Shown piece by piece: positions 8,338-17,160 of a stretch of DNA of 64,000 nt. Positions within the stretch are counted from its first letter, which is position 1; each line of letters starts with the position of its first letter. The stretch lies in assembly GCA_021831035.1 (NCBI GenBank), contig JAKBNL010000011.1, forward strand, positions 1 to 64,000. The letters are read 5' to 3'. The notes under the pieces are model-generated. The model was not told the DNA's origin. It ran no database searches and saw only the letters and a program-made list of their open reading frames with translations. The DNA comes from Actinomycetes bacterium (lineage in GTDB: Bacteria > Actinomycetota > Acidimicrobiia > Acidimicrobiales > RAAP-2). A program made the translations under genes and the position numbers.

Positions 8338-9686
8338 CCTTCCGCAACCGCGTCATCGCCGCGACGGTGCTCGCCGCGGCGATCGCGGTCGTCTTGGGCG
8401 GGCTCGCGTCGTACCTGTCGACCCGCCACGCCCTGTTGAACTCGGTGGACGCGTCGCTGCGCCAGGACGCCCAGGCCCAGCACGACGCCGACGACCCCTA
8501 CCGCGCCATCGGCTCGTTCACCGAGGTCGTCCTGCCGGACGGCCAGACCCTGCCCAAGTCCGACGTGCCCATCGACAAGACCATCCTCGCCATCGCCAAG
8601 GGCACCCAGGGCGAGCAGCTGCGCACGGTGAACTTCGACAAGGGGACCTTCCGGGAGCTGATCGCCCCGCTGCCCGCCGGCTCCTTCGTCACCTGCCCGA
8701 CCGGGGTCTGCCAGATCGCCACCACCTCGGCCGAGGTCTTCGTGGTGGACATCACCGGCCAGATCGAGCAGCTCCACGAGCTCTTCACCACCCTCTTGCT
8801 GGTGGCGGCGGGCGGCCTCCTGGTCGCCTTCGGGCTGGGCCTCTTCCTCGCCCGTCAGGCCCTGCACCCACTGGAGGAGGTCACCAACGAGATCGAGAGC
8901 GTCTCACTGACCAACGACCTCGAGCACCGCCTCGACGAGGGCGACCACGACGAGCTCGGTCGGTTGCGCCGGGTCTTCAACGAGCTGCTGCGCTCGGTCG
9001 AGTCGAGCCAGAGCCTCCAGCGCCAGCTCGTGGTCGACGCCAGCCACGAGCTGCGCACCCCGCTCACGTCCCTGCGCACCAACGCCCAGGTGCTGGCCCG
9101 CCGGCCCGACCTCTCGCCAGAGGAGATGGCCCAGCTCACCACCGACATGATCACCCAGGTCGACGAGCTCGCCGCGCTCGTGGGGGACCTCGCCGAGCTC
9201 GCCCGGGGCGAGCGCAGCGAGGGCGACGTGCGCACCCTGCGCCTGGACGACTGCGTGGACGAGTGCGTGGAGACGGCCCGGACCTACGCGCGCCCCCACG
9301 ACCTCACCGTCGAGGTGGAGTCCGAGCCGTCGTTCGTCACCGGTCGCCAGGACCGTCTCGTGCGCGCGGTGTCCAACCTGCTCACCAACGCCGTCAAGTT
9401 CACCCCCGTGGGCGGGCGCATCGTGGTGCGCACGCGCGAGGGCTGGGTGTCGGTGTCGGACTCGGGCCCGGGCGTCACCCCCGAGGAGGTGCCCTACGTC
9501 TTCGACCGCTTCTGGCGCAGCCCGAGCGCGCGTGGTCTGCCGGGGTCGGGCCTCGGGCTCTCCATCGTCGCCCAGGTCGTGGGCGAGCTCCACGGCACCG
9601 TCGAGGTCGACCGCGACCCCGAGCTGGGTGGCGCCCGCTTCACGATCCGCCTGCCCGAGGTCGACGCCTCGGGCGTCGAGCGGTGA
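8334..9686 (+). CDS. Sensor histidine kinase (MprB-like)
   Basis: A 450-residue membrane sensor kinase, partner of the preceding regulator (GTGA overlap). Membrane helices lie at about residues 8-27 and 146-168 and bracket a periplasmic sensing region of about 115 residues. A HAMP linker follows, then HisKA with phospho-acceptor His238 (DASHELRTPLTSL). The ATPase domain has N box NLLTNAVKF, G1 DSGPGV and G2 GSGLGLSIV. The sensing region has no motif I recognise; it contains two Cys (TCPTGVCQI) that could be redox-active. Confidence 0.93.
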   Translation: MTFRNRVIAATVLAAAIAVVLGGLASYLSTRHALLNSVDASLRQDAQAQHDADDPYRAIGSFTEVVLPDGQTLPKSDVPIDKTILAIAKGTQGEQLRTVNFDKGTFRELIAPLPAGSFVTCPTGVCQIATTSAEVFVVDITGQIEQLHELFTTLLLVAAGGLLVAFGLGLFLARQALHPLEEVTNEIESVSLTNDLEHRLDEGDHDELGRLRRVFNELLRSVESSQSLQRQLVVDASHELRTPLTSLRTNAQVLARRPDLSPEEMAQLTTDMITQVDELAALVGDLAELARGERSEGDVRTLRLDDCVDECVETARTYARPHDLTVEVESEPSFVTGRQDRLVRAVSNLLTNAVKFTPVGGRIVVRTREGWVSVSDSGPGVTPEEVPYVFDRFWRSPSARGLPGSGLGLSIVAQVVGELHGTVEVDRDPELGGARFTIRLPEVDASGVER

Positions 9687-9690
9687 TTTT

Positions 9691-9707
9691 TCGATAGTTC
9701 TTATCGA
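9691..9707. other. AT-rich inverted repeat upstream of the redox operon
   Basis: TCGATA-GTTCT-TATCGA, a perfect 6-base inverted repeat inside an AT-rich patch, lies between the kinase stop and the start of the Thr-rich membrane protein. T residues precede it on the plus strand and none follow, so it does not look like an intrinsic terminator of the kinase. An operator or promoter element for the downstream operon is possible. Confidence 0.35.
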
Positions 9708-9740
9708 GGGCTCCCCGCCCGCTTAGCCCCCGCCGCCAGG

Positions 9741-10118
9741 ATGGTCGCGAGCCCGACCCCAGGACCCGATGTGACCCCCTCGCCGCGCACCCCCCACCAA
9801 CGTGACCGACGCTTCGCGCGCGTGCGCCGCACCGCCGCCAGCGTCCTCGTGGGCTCGGGCGTACTCTCGGGGCTCATGGTCGGCTACCTGGCCGCGACGA
9901 CCCGACCGCTCTCGGCGACGGCCCCGCGGGTCAGTCCGTCCCCGTCGACGGCGTCGACGACACCGTCGGGCGCGGCGCCGGTGACCGGGTCGAGCGGCTC
10001 TTCGGGAACGAGCCCGAGCGCCGCGAGCCCCACGGCGCCGACGACCACGACGACGGCGCCGACGACCACGACCACCACCTGTTACTCGACACCCTCGGGG
10101 CAGGTCGTCTGCCTGTGA
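9741..10118 (+). CDS. Small membrane-anchored Ser/Thr/Pro-rich protein, first gene of the ApbE operon
   Basis: A 125-residue protein: basic cytoplasmic N-terminus, one hydrophobic helix at about 33-52, then a low-complexity Ser/Thr/Pro/Ala tail with long Thr runs and two Cys at the end. The ATG at 9741 or the GTG at 9771 could be the start. It overlaps apbE by 4 bases. In many actinobacteria this slot holds an FMN-binding protein with the same anchor and linker followed by an ApbE-modified domain. Here only anchor and linker are seen, with no recognisable FMN-attachment motif, so it may be a shortened relative. I do not recognise it further. Confidence 0.6.
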   Translation: MVASPTPGPDVTPSPRTPHQRDRRFARVRRTAASVLVGSGVLSGLMVGYLAATTRPLSATAPRVSPSPSTASTTPSGAAPVTGSSGSSGTSPSAASPTAPTTTTTAPTTTTTTCYSTPSGQVVCL

Positions 10119-11023
10119 CCTCCACCACCTTCACGGTGTGGGGGCTCACCGCGACCCTGGCCGTCGAGCGCGACGACCAGTTCGAGGCCGCCCTCGCGAC
10201 CCTCTGGCGCCACCTCGACGCCGTCGACGCGGCGGCGAACCGCTTCCGCTCCGACAGCGAGGTGACCCGGCTCAACCGCGCCTCGGGCCAGCCCCTCGAG
10301 GTCTCGGCGACCTTCGAGGACGTGCTCGCGGGGGCGTTGCAGTGCGCCGAGTGGACCGACGGGCTCTGCGACCCGACGGTCCTGGCGGCCCTGGTCGAGC
10401 TCGGCTACGACCGCGACTACGACGAGCTGCGCGTGACGGGCGCGCCGGCGCGACGGGCCGCGCGCCCGGCCCCCGGGGTCTCGGCGGTGGTCTGGGACCG
10501 GGCGCGACACCGCGTGGCGCTGCGCGACGGCGCCCAGGTCGACTTCGGGGCCAGCGCCAAGGCGCTGGTCGCCGACCGGGTGGCCGACGAGGTGGCCCCC
10601 GGCGGCGGCGTCGTGGTCGAGATCGGCGGGGACGTGGCGGTGCGCGGCCGCGGGCCCGACGGGCCGTGGACGCTCGGGGTGACCGACTCGCTCGTCATCA
10701 CCGGTCGCGAGGAGCGGGTCTCGCTCTCCGGCGGCGGTATCGCCACCTCCTCGAACGCGGCGCGCACCTGGCGGGCCGGCGGCGTCGTGGTGAACCACGT
10801 GGTCGACCCGCGCACCGGCGAGTGCGCCGACGGACCCTACGCCACCGCCTCGGTGGCCTCGTCCAGCTGCCTGCGCGCCAACGCGCTGGCCACGGCGGCG
10901 CTGCTCTGGGGCGAGGACGCCCCGTATCACCTGGCCCAGGCGGGTGCGGCGGCGCGCCTGGTGCGGGTCGACGGGACGGTCGAGTACGTGGGAGGCTGGA
11001 CGCGCGAGGGAGCGGACCGATGA
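10115..11023 (+). CDS. apbE: FAD:protein FMN transferase (ApbE family)
   Basis: A 302-residue ApbE-family enzyme, which attaches FMN covalently from FAD to Thr/Ser of flavoprotein subunits such as RnfG/NqrC-type domains. Seen: NRFRSDSEVTRLN near the N-terminus, CDPTVLAAL, the FAD/Mg segment GASAKALVADRVADEV, GGDVAVRG, GGIATSSN and HVVDPRTGECA. No lipobox or signal sequence is apparent, so it is probably cytoplasmic. It overlaps its neighbours on both sides by 4 bases. No obvious protein substrate is encoded next to it. Confidence 0.9.
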   Translation: MTSTTFTVWGLTATLAVERDDQFEAALATLWRHLDAVDAAANRFRSDSEVTRLNRASGQPLEVSATFEDVLAGALQCAEWTDGLCDPTVLAALVELGYDRDYDELRVTGAPARRAARPAPGVSAVVWDRARHRVALRDGAQVDFGASAKALVADRVADEVAPGGGVVVEIGGDVAVRGRGPDGPWTLGVTDSLVITGREERVSLSGGGIATSSNAARTWRAGGVVVNHVVDPRTGECADGPYATASVASSSCLRANALATAALLWGEDAPYHLAQAGAAARLVRVDGTVEYVGGWTREGADR

Positions 11024-11829
11024 TCGCACTCACCACGCCCTACCTCTGGTACACGACCCGCGCCACGGGCTTCGTCACGCTCGCGCTGTTCACCGTCGTG
11101 GTGACCCTGGGGACCCTCGTCGCGAACCGCGTGGGGGGCACCGTCGTCGGCCGCTTCGAGCTCAACGAGCTGCACCGCTCGGTGTCGATGGTGGCTATGG
11201 CCTTCCTGGGGCTGCACGTGGCCACGACGGCCCTCGACTCGTTCGTGCCCACGGGCTGGCTCTCGGTCGTGGTGCCCGGCGCCTCCCACTACCGCACCCT
11301 CGGGGTCGCCCTCGGCGCGGTGGCGATCGACCTCATGATCGCGGTGTGGGTGTCGAGCCTGCTCAAGCAGCGGGTGCGCCCGGGTTCGTGGCGCTTCATC
11401 CACTGGTTCAGCTGGGCGGCGTACGCCGCGGCGCTCGTGCACGCCTACGCGACCGGCACCGACGCGCGCCACGGCGTCGGGCTCTACGCCCTCGGGCTGG
11501 CCGGCGTCGCGGTCCTCGCCGCCGCCGCCTGGCGGGCCCTCGGACGGCCGGCGCGCGCGTCGGGACGCACCGCCCTCTCGCCGCTCGCGCGCGCCCCGCG
11601 GCCCCTCGCCACCGTCGGCTCCCGACCGCCCAAGGACCCGCGCGCCCGACGACTCGGCGAGCGCGACGCCGCCCGACCCGCCGGCGCGCGCCCCCCGGAG
11701 CCGACCCACCCACCGACCACGCCGTCGCGCCCGCCCGCAACCCACCGGCCGGCCGCCCGACCCGAGCCCGGCCGGCCGGACGCCCCGTCCTTCCCGCGCG
11801 CCCCGCGTCCCGGACGGAGGTCGCGCTAG
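11020..11829 (+). CDS. Bis-heme b membrane protein, ferric-reductase-like transmembrane domain
   Basis: A 269-residue membrane protein whose first 180 residues form about five to six helices. Two histidine pairs, His52/His66 and His128/His141, are spaced 12-13 residues apart on separate helices. This is the pattern of two stacked b hemes in ferric-reductase-like domains and would let electrons cross the membrane. The last 90 residues are a Pro/Arg-rich, probably disordered cytoplasmic tail. The ATG overlaps the apbE stop and its own stop overlaps the next start. No FAD/NADPH domain is fused, so electrons would have to come from the next two gene products. Confidence 0.75.
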   Translation: MIALTTPYLWYTTRATGFVTLALFTVVVTLGTLVANRVGGTVVGRFELNELHRSVSMVAMAFLGLHVATTALDSFVPTGWLSVVVPGASHYRTLGVALGAVAIDLMIAVWVSSLLKQRVRPGSWRFIHWFSWAAYAAALVHAYATGTDARHGVGLYALGLAGVAVLAAAAWRALGRPARASGRTALSPLARAPRPLATVGSRPPKDPRARRLGERDAARPAGARPPEPTHPPTTPSRPPATHRPAARPEPGRPDAPSFPRAPRPGRRSR

Positions 11830-13094
11830 TGCGCCCCGGCACCCTGCCCCGACTCCTCTACGGCACCCCCAACCGCCCGGCCAGCTACGCCGAGCACGTC
11901 GCGACCTTCGGCGACCTCACCGCGCGGGCCGACCTCCTCGACGAGCTCGGGCGCGCCGGGCTCACCGGGCGCGGCGGCGCCGCCTTCCCCACCGCCACCA
12001 AGGCCCGCTTCATCCGGGACCAGCGCGGCCACCGCAAGTTCGTCGTGGTGAACGCGATGGAGGGCGAGCCGGCCTCGCACAAAGACGCCCTCCTGCTCGC
12101 GACCAACCCCCACCTCGTCCTCGACGGGGCCGAGTCCCTGGCCCGTGCCGTGGGCGCGCGCGACGTGGTGGTGGCCGTCGCGCGCGACCGCACCACGACG
12201 GTCGAGCAGGTCACCCGGGCCCTTACCGAGCGGCCCGACCGCGGAATCGACCTCGAGCTGCAGACCCCGCCCGGGCGCTACGTGGCCGGCGAGGAGTCGG
12301 CCCTCGTGCACTGGCTGGACAACAACGAGAGCCTCCCCCAGTACCGGGCGCACCGGCCGGTCGTGCTACGCCTCGAGAAGCACCCCGTCCTGCTCGACAA
12401 CTGCGAGACGGTCGCCCACGTCGGGCTCATCGCCCGCTACGGCGCCGACTGGTTCGCCTCGGTCGGCGCGCCGGGCCAGCCCGGCTCCGCGCTCGTCTCG
12501 GTGAGCGGGGCGGTCGAGCACCCCACGGTGCTCGAGGTCGCCCTCGGCACGCCGCTCGCCCAGATCCTCGCCGCCGCCAAGGCCGACCCGTCGCCGCGCG
12601 CCGTGCTCCTCGGCGGCTACGGCGGGACGTGGCTGGCCGCGCGCGACCTCGCCGTCGCCTACGACCTGCGCTCGCTGGCCGAGCGGGGCGCCACTCCGGG
12701 CGCCGGCGTCGTCGTGGTGGTGGGCCGCGCGTCCTGCGGGATCCGCGAGACCCAGCGCATCGTGGCGTGGATGGCCAACGAGAGCGCCCGCCAGTGCGGC
12801 CCGTGCGCCTTCGGCCTGCCGGCGATCGCCCAGGACCTCGCGCGGCTGCGCGACGGCGGCGGCGACGCGCGCGACGCGCGCCGGCGACTCGAGCAGCGTT
12901 GCGGGGTGATCGAGGGCCGCGGCGCGTGCCGCCACCCCGACGGCGTGGTGCGCATGGTGCGCACCGCGCTGGCCGCCTTCGCCGAGGACGTCGCCGACCA
13001 CGAGGCCGGACGGCCGTGCGCGGGCGCGCGCGCCGGCGCCACGGTCGCCTCGGTCCCGCGCCTCGAGCACGAGAGGGAGCTCGTATGGGAGTGA
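11829..13094 (+). CDS. NuoF-like flavin/iron-sulfur oxidoreductase
   Basis: A 421-residue protein resembling the 51-kDa NADH-binding subunit of complex I and its relatives in hydrogenases. Seen: the FMN/NADH segment GRGGAAFPTATK near 46, GEPASHKDA, GEESALV, the SLBB-like stretch with VSVSGAVEHP, and the cluster-binding region at 319-367. That region reads SARQCGPC, then Cys358 and Cys367. The first Cys of the usual SCGxCxPC motif is Ala320, so only three canonical cluster ligands remain. The start is GTG at 11829, overlapping the previous stop. It probably passes electrons between NAD(P)H or flavin and the ferredoxin and bis-heme protein encoded beside it. Confidence 0.8.
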   Translation: MRPGTLPRLLYGTPNRPASYAEHVATFGDLTARADLLDELGRAGLTGRGGAAFPTATKARFIRDQRGHRKFVVVNAMEGEPASHKDALLLATNPHLVLDGAESLARAVGARDVVVAVARDRTTTVEQVTRALTERPDRGIDLELQTPPGRYVAGEESALVHWLDNNESLPQYRAHRPVVLRLEKHPVLLDNCETVAHVGLIARYGADWFASVGAPGQPGSALVSVSGAVEHPTVLEVALGTPLAQILAAAKADPSPRAVLLGGYGGTWLAARDLAVAYDLRSLAERGATPGAGVVVVVGRASCGIRETQRIVAWMANESARQCGPCAFGLPAIAQDLARLRDGGGDARDARRRLEQRCGVIEGRGACRHPDGVVRMVRTALAAFAEDVADHEAGRPCAGARAGATVASVPRLEHERELVWE

Positions 13095-13342
13095 TCCGCC
13101 ACGGTGAGTTCGTCCTGCGCGTCGACCCGGTCCAGTGCGACGGCTTCGGACACTGCCACGAGCTCGCCCCCGACCTCGTCGACATCGACGAGTGGGGCTA
13201 CCCGATCATCCGGCGCGAGCCCACCCCGCTCGCCGACCACCAGTCACTGCGCTCGGCGCGCTACGCGGTGCGCGGCTGCCCGCGCCAGGCGCTGCACATC
13301 GAGCGGGTGGAGGCGCCGGCCGTGCCCCCACGCCGGGCCTAG
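13085..13342 (+). CDS. Ferredoxin, probable [3Fe-4S] type
   Basis: An 85-residue acidic protein with Cys18-x5-Cys24 (QCDGFGHCHELAPD) and a distal Cys in RGCPRQAL. This three-Cys pattern is typical of the single-cluster actinobacterial ferredoxins that partner P450s and oxidoreductases. The ATG at 13085 overlaps the end of the NuoF-like gene by 10 bases. It is the last gene of the redox operon, and its TAG stop is shared head-on with the VOC gene through CTAG. Confidence 0.85.
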   Translation: MGVIRHGEFVLRVDPVQCDGFGHCHELAPDLVDIDEWGYPIIRREPTPLADHQSLRSARYAVRGCPRQALHIERVEAPAVPPRRA

Positions 13343-13698
13343 CCGGCCCGGATCAGCTCGAGGCGGTTGCCCACCGGGTCCTCGACGTAACAGCGCACCA
13401 CCCCGGGCACCTCGTCGTCGGGCCGGGGGCGATGACCGCTCGCCTCGAGCCGGGCGAGCACGGCGTCGTAGTCGCTCAGCGCGAGCGCCGGGTGGGCCTT
13501 GGTGGCCGGGCGGAAGTCGGGGTCGACCCCGAGGTGCAGGGCCGCGCCCTCGCGCCGGTACCAGCGCCCGCCCCGGGCGGCCAGGGCCGGGGGCTTCTCG
13601 TCGACCGCGAAGCCGAGCCCGTCGACGTAGAAGCGGTCGCAGAGCGCCTCGGCACCGGCCGGGATCGCCACCTGCACGTGGTCGATCCACGCTCCCAT
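13339..13698 (-). CDS. VOC-superfamily (glyoxalase/bleomycin-resistance fold) protein
   Basis: A 119-residue protein with one complete VOC module: DHVQVAIPAG and FYVDGLGF at the start, LHLGVDPDFRPATKAHPALA in the middle, and CYVEDPVGNRLELI at the end. The His and Glu positions fit the usual metal ligands. It is similar to the actinobacterial glyoxalase/dioxygenase family; the substrate cannot be deduced. Confidence 0.85.
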   Translation of the reverse strand: MGAWIDHVQVAIPAGAEALCDRFYVDGLGFAVDEKPPALAARGGRWYRREGAALHLGVDPDFRPATKAHPALALSDYDAVLARLEASGHRPRPDDEVPGVVRCYVEDPVGNRLELIRAG

Positions 13699-13748
13699 CA
13701 GGCCGCCTCGGGGGTCACCGGAGGAAACCTAGTAGTGTTCTGCGGGCC

Positions 13749-13850
13749 ATGGGTTCACTGATCAAGAAGCGCCGCAAGCGCATGCGCAAGAAGAAGCACA
13801 AGAAGATGCTGAAGCGGACCCGCTTCCAGCGTCGCGCCGCCGGCAAGTAG
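13749..13850 (+). CDS. 30S ribosomal protein bS22 (33 residues)
   Basis: MGSLIKKRRKRMRKKKHKKM followed by LKRTRFQRRAAGK, stop. It differs only slightly from the 33-residue actinobacterial protein annotated as AURKAIP1/COX24 domain protein, found in mycobacterial ribosome structures near the decoding region and named bS22. Overwhelmingly basic. A TAGTGT hexamer lies 10 bases ahead of the ATG, so the mRNA probably has almost no leader. The stop lies 2 bases from the convergent ispE stop. Confidence 0.92.
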   Translation: MGSLIKKRRKRMRKKKHKKMLKRTRFQRRAAGK

Positions 13851-13852
13851 CT

Positions 13853-14608
13853 CTACGCCCCCCGGGGCACGGTCGTGGTCTGGCGAAACCTCACGGGGCC
13901 CTCGGGACCCCGGACCTCCCACGTCGCGAGCCCCGGCTCCAGGTGGCCCTCGAGGAAGAGGCTCGACCCCGAGCCGGCCAGGTGGACCCGCTCGCCGAGG
14001 GTCGCCCCCAGCCAGTCCATCACCGCGGCGAGGCGCGGCTCGACGCGCCGGGCCGCCCCCTCGAGGTGGTTGCGCCCCCCGGGGCGCTCGCCCGAGGCGA
14101 CGAGCTCGTCGTAGGCCGCGTAGACCGCGCCGGTGTCGAGGTGCAGCCCGGTGAGCACCAGGGTGACCTCGCGCGCGGCGAAGTCGAGCGGGGTCACCCG
14201 CTCGCCCACGCCCTCGACCAGCGCGCGGCCACCCACCTGGCAGAACGGCACGTCGGACCCGAGGGTGAGCGCCGCCTCGGCCGCCACCCCGCCCGCCCAG
14301 CGCAGGATCGCCGCGGCGTCACTCGAGCCCCCGCCCAGCCCGCCGCCCGGGGGGATCTCCTTGACGAGGGTGACCCCGGCGCGTCGGCCCACGAGGGCGA
14401 GCGCCCGGGCGACGAGGTTCGTCCCGTCACCGGGCACCGCGGAGAAGGGGCCCACCACGCGCAGCCCCTCGCCGTCCTCGTCGAGCTCGAGGTGATCGGA
14501 GAAGGCCAGGGCGACCATCTCCGCGCGCAGCTCGTGGCGGCCGTCGTCGCGCCGTCCGGTCACCTCGAGGTTCCAGGTGAGCTTGGCCGGGGCCTCGAGG
14601 CGGGTCAC
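13853..14608 (-). CDS. ispE: 4-diphosphocytidyl-2-C-methyl-D-erythritol kinase
   Basis: A GHMP kinase of the MEP isoprenoid pathway; it phosphorylates CDP-ME. Seen: APAKLTWNLEV, RRDDGRHEL, the ATP loop IPPGGGLGGGSSDAAA and LGSDVPFC. At 251 residues it is shorter than most IspE (280-300), the loss being in surface loops and the C-terminus; the catalytic Asp in SDVPF is kept. The GTG start overlaps the rsmA stop (GTGA), giving the classical rsmA-ispE operon. Confidence 0.93.
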   Translation of the reverse strand: MTRLEAPAKLTWNLEVTGRRDDGRHELRAEMVALAFSDHLELDEDGEGLRVVGPFSAVPGDGTNLVARALALVGRRAGVTLVKEIPPGGGLGGGSSDAAAILRWAGGVAAEAALTLGSDVPFCQVGGRALVEGVGERVTPLDFAAREVTLVLTGLHLDTGAVYAAYDELVASGERPGGRNHLEGAARRVEPRLAAVMDWLGATLGERVHLAGSGSSLFLEGHLEPGLATWEVRGPEGPVRFRQTTTVPRGA

Positions 14609-15420
14609 CGCGCCGCCGCCAGGGCCGCGAACTCCTCGAGCGAGAGCTCCTCGGGGCGGCGCGTGGGCTCGACCCCGGCGCGCTCGAAGACGCCCTCGCT
14701 CGCCCAGGCGGCGAGCGAGCGGCGCAGCATCTTGCGCCGCTGACCGAAGGCCGTGCGCACCACCTCGAACAACTCGGCCTCCCCGACGAGGGCCGGTTCG
14801 ACGGCGACGCGCTCGCGGCGCACGACCTCGACGAGCGAGGACTCCACCCGCGGGCGGGGTAGGAAGACCGACGCGGGCACCCGTCCGACCACCCTCGCCT
14901 GGGCGAAGTACGCCACGCGCACCGACACCGCGCCGTAGGCCTCCTCACCGGGCCCCGCGGCCAGGCGCTCGGCGACCTCGCGCTGGACCATCACGAGGAG
15001 CCGCCGGACCGAGGGGGCCCGCTCGAGCAGGGTGACCACGACCGGGGTCGCCACGTTGTAGGGCAGGTTCGCGACCACCACGGCGGCGCGGCCCGCGAGG
15101 ATCGCCTCGAGGTCGGCCTCGAGGGCGTCGGCGTGCACGACGCGCACACCGCGGGGCTCGACCACCGCGCGCAGCGGCTCGATCAGGTGGCGGTCGACCT
15201 CGAGGGCGACGACCTCGGCCCCGGTCTCGGCGAGGGCCAGGGTGAGCGAGCCCAGCCCCGCCCCCACCTCCAGCACGAGGTCGCCCGGTCCCACCCGGGC
15301 GAGCCGGGCGATGCGCCGCACCGTGTTGGGGTCCACCACGAAGTTCTGGCCCAGGGCCCGGGAGGGGGAGAGTCCCTGGTCGGAGAGGATCTTGGACAGC
15401 TCGGCGCGGGTGTGGGTCAC
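14605..15420 (-). CDS. rsmA: 16S rRNA (A1518/A1519-N6)-dimethyltransferase
   Basis: A 271-residue KsgA/RsmA. LGQNFVVDPN, the SAM loop EVGAGLGSLT, the acidic VVALEVDR and the catalytic NLPYN motif are all present. It dimethylates two adenines of the helix 45 loop during small-subunit assembly. The start is GTG at 15420, which overlaps the stop of the PASTA protein gene by 4 bases. The longer open frame upstream is a shadow of that gene. Confidence 0.95.
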   Translation of the reverse strand: MTHTRAELSKILSDQGLSPSRALGQNFVVDPNTVRRIARLARVGPGDLVLEVGAGLGSLTLALAETGAEVVALEVDRHLIEPLRAVVEPRGVRVVHADALEADLEAILAGRAAVVVANLPYNVATPVVVTLLERAPSVRRLLVMVQREVAERLAAGPGEEAYGAVSVRVAYFAQARVVGRVPASVFLPRPRVESSLVEVVRRERVAVEPALVGEAELFEVVRTAFGQRRKMLRRSLAAWASEGVFERAGVEPTRRPEELSLEEFAALAAAR

Positions 15421-16205
15421 CAGAGCACGCGCACCCGGATGACCCCTTGGCCCAGCGGGGCCAACTCGGCGAACTGCGTCTGGTTGAGGTCGACCACGTG
15501 GTTGTCGCCGGGCTGCTCGCGGTCGGTGACGACACAGGTGACGGACTTGCCGGTCGCGAGGTCGGTGACGGTGATGGTGGTGCCCTTCGGGAGGTACGAG
15601 GTGGCGCACTGGCCGGGGATGTAGTTGTACCAGGTCGCGATGCCGACCCGGCTGTTGGCGGCGGTCGGGGTGACGCTCACGGGGTGCGTGACGGTCGCGG
15701 TCGTGGTCGCGGTCGTGGTCGGTCGGGGCCGGGCCGGCCGGCCGAGCGCCACGGCCAGGGTCACCTGGGCGTGCCAGGGCACGAGGGTGCCCGGTCGGGG
15801 CGACTGGGCGGTGGCGAAGGCCCAGCGGCTCCCCGCGGCTCCGCGCACCGTGAAGTAGAGTTGATACGCCCTCATCAGGAAGAACACCTGCGCGCGGGAG
15901 CGTCCGACGAGGTCGGGGACCCGGCGGGGGCCCCGCGCCGGGACCATCCAGACGTGGACCACGACCTGGCTGCGCCGGGCGACCACGGTGCCCGGCGCCG
16001 GCGACTGGGTCTCGACGCTGCGCCAGCGATCGGTCGTGGCGCCCGGGCCGCTCGTCACGAAGTAGAGCTGGTCGGCGCGCATCACCCGGTACACCTGGAC
16101 CCGGCTCAGCCCGACGAGGTCGGGCACGCGCACACGCGCCGGCGCGCCGGTCGCCCCGGCGTCGGCGCCGACGACACCGGACGCGCCGAGCACCGCGACC
16201 GCCAC
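15417..16205 (-). CDS. Secreted PASTA-domain protein with C-terminal double-psi beta-barrel (RlpA/3D-like), in the rpfB position
   Basis: The exported region carries two PASTA domains (about 25-90 starting at VRVPDLVGLS, and 92-160 starting at RRVPDLVGRS), a Thr-rich linker, and a C-terminal barrel (VGIATWYNY to HVVDLNQTQFAEL). PASTA domains bind peptidoglycan; the barrel is usual in RlpA-like wall enzymes and Rpf partners. In mycobacteria the same slot, between tatD and rsmA, holds rpfB, but no Rpf transglycosylase domain is present here. The GTG at 16205 cuts into the signal peptide. A CTG at 16271 preceded by GGAGGA would give a full signal (basic RPRLWR, then a hydrophobic core). Confidence 0.8.
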   Translation of the reverse strand: MAVAVLGASGVVGADAGATGAPARVRVPDLVGLSRVQVYRVMRADQLYFVTSGPGATTDRWRSVETQSPAPGTVVARRSQVVVHVWMVPARGPRRVPDLVGRSRAQVFFLMRAYQLYFTVRGAAGSRWAFATAQSPRPGTLVPWHAQVTLAVALGRPARPRPTTTATTTATVTHPVSVTPTAANSRVGIATWYNYIPGQCATSYLPKGTTITVTDLATGKSVTCVVTDREQPGDNHVVDLNQTQFAELAPLGQGVIRVRVLW

Positions 16206-16374
16206 GACGGCCGCCCCCGCGATGCGCCACAGACGGGGGCGGACGCCCGCCCCCCCTCGATGTGTCCTCAGATCCGTCCTCCGCCTGGATCAGGGGGCCC
16301 GAGGGCCCCACTCAACGCTAGGAGAGGGGCCCGCGCGAGGCAAGCGGCCCCAGAACAGACGTTGTGACGAGGGA

Positions 16375-17156
<782 letters not shown>

Positions 17157-17160
<4 letters not shown>

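Noticed and set aside
13853..14608. IspE as a truncated pseudogene (251 residues)
   Set aside because: All kinase motifs including the glycine-rich loop and catalytic Asp are intact, and it is coupled to rsmA; short but plausible.
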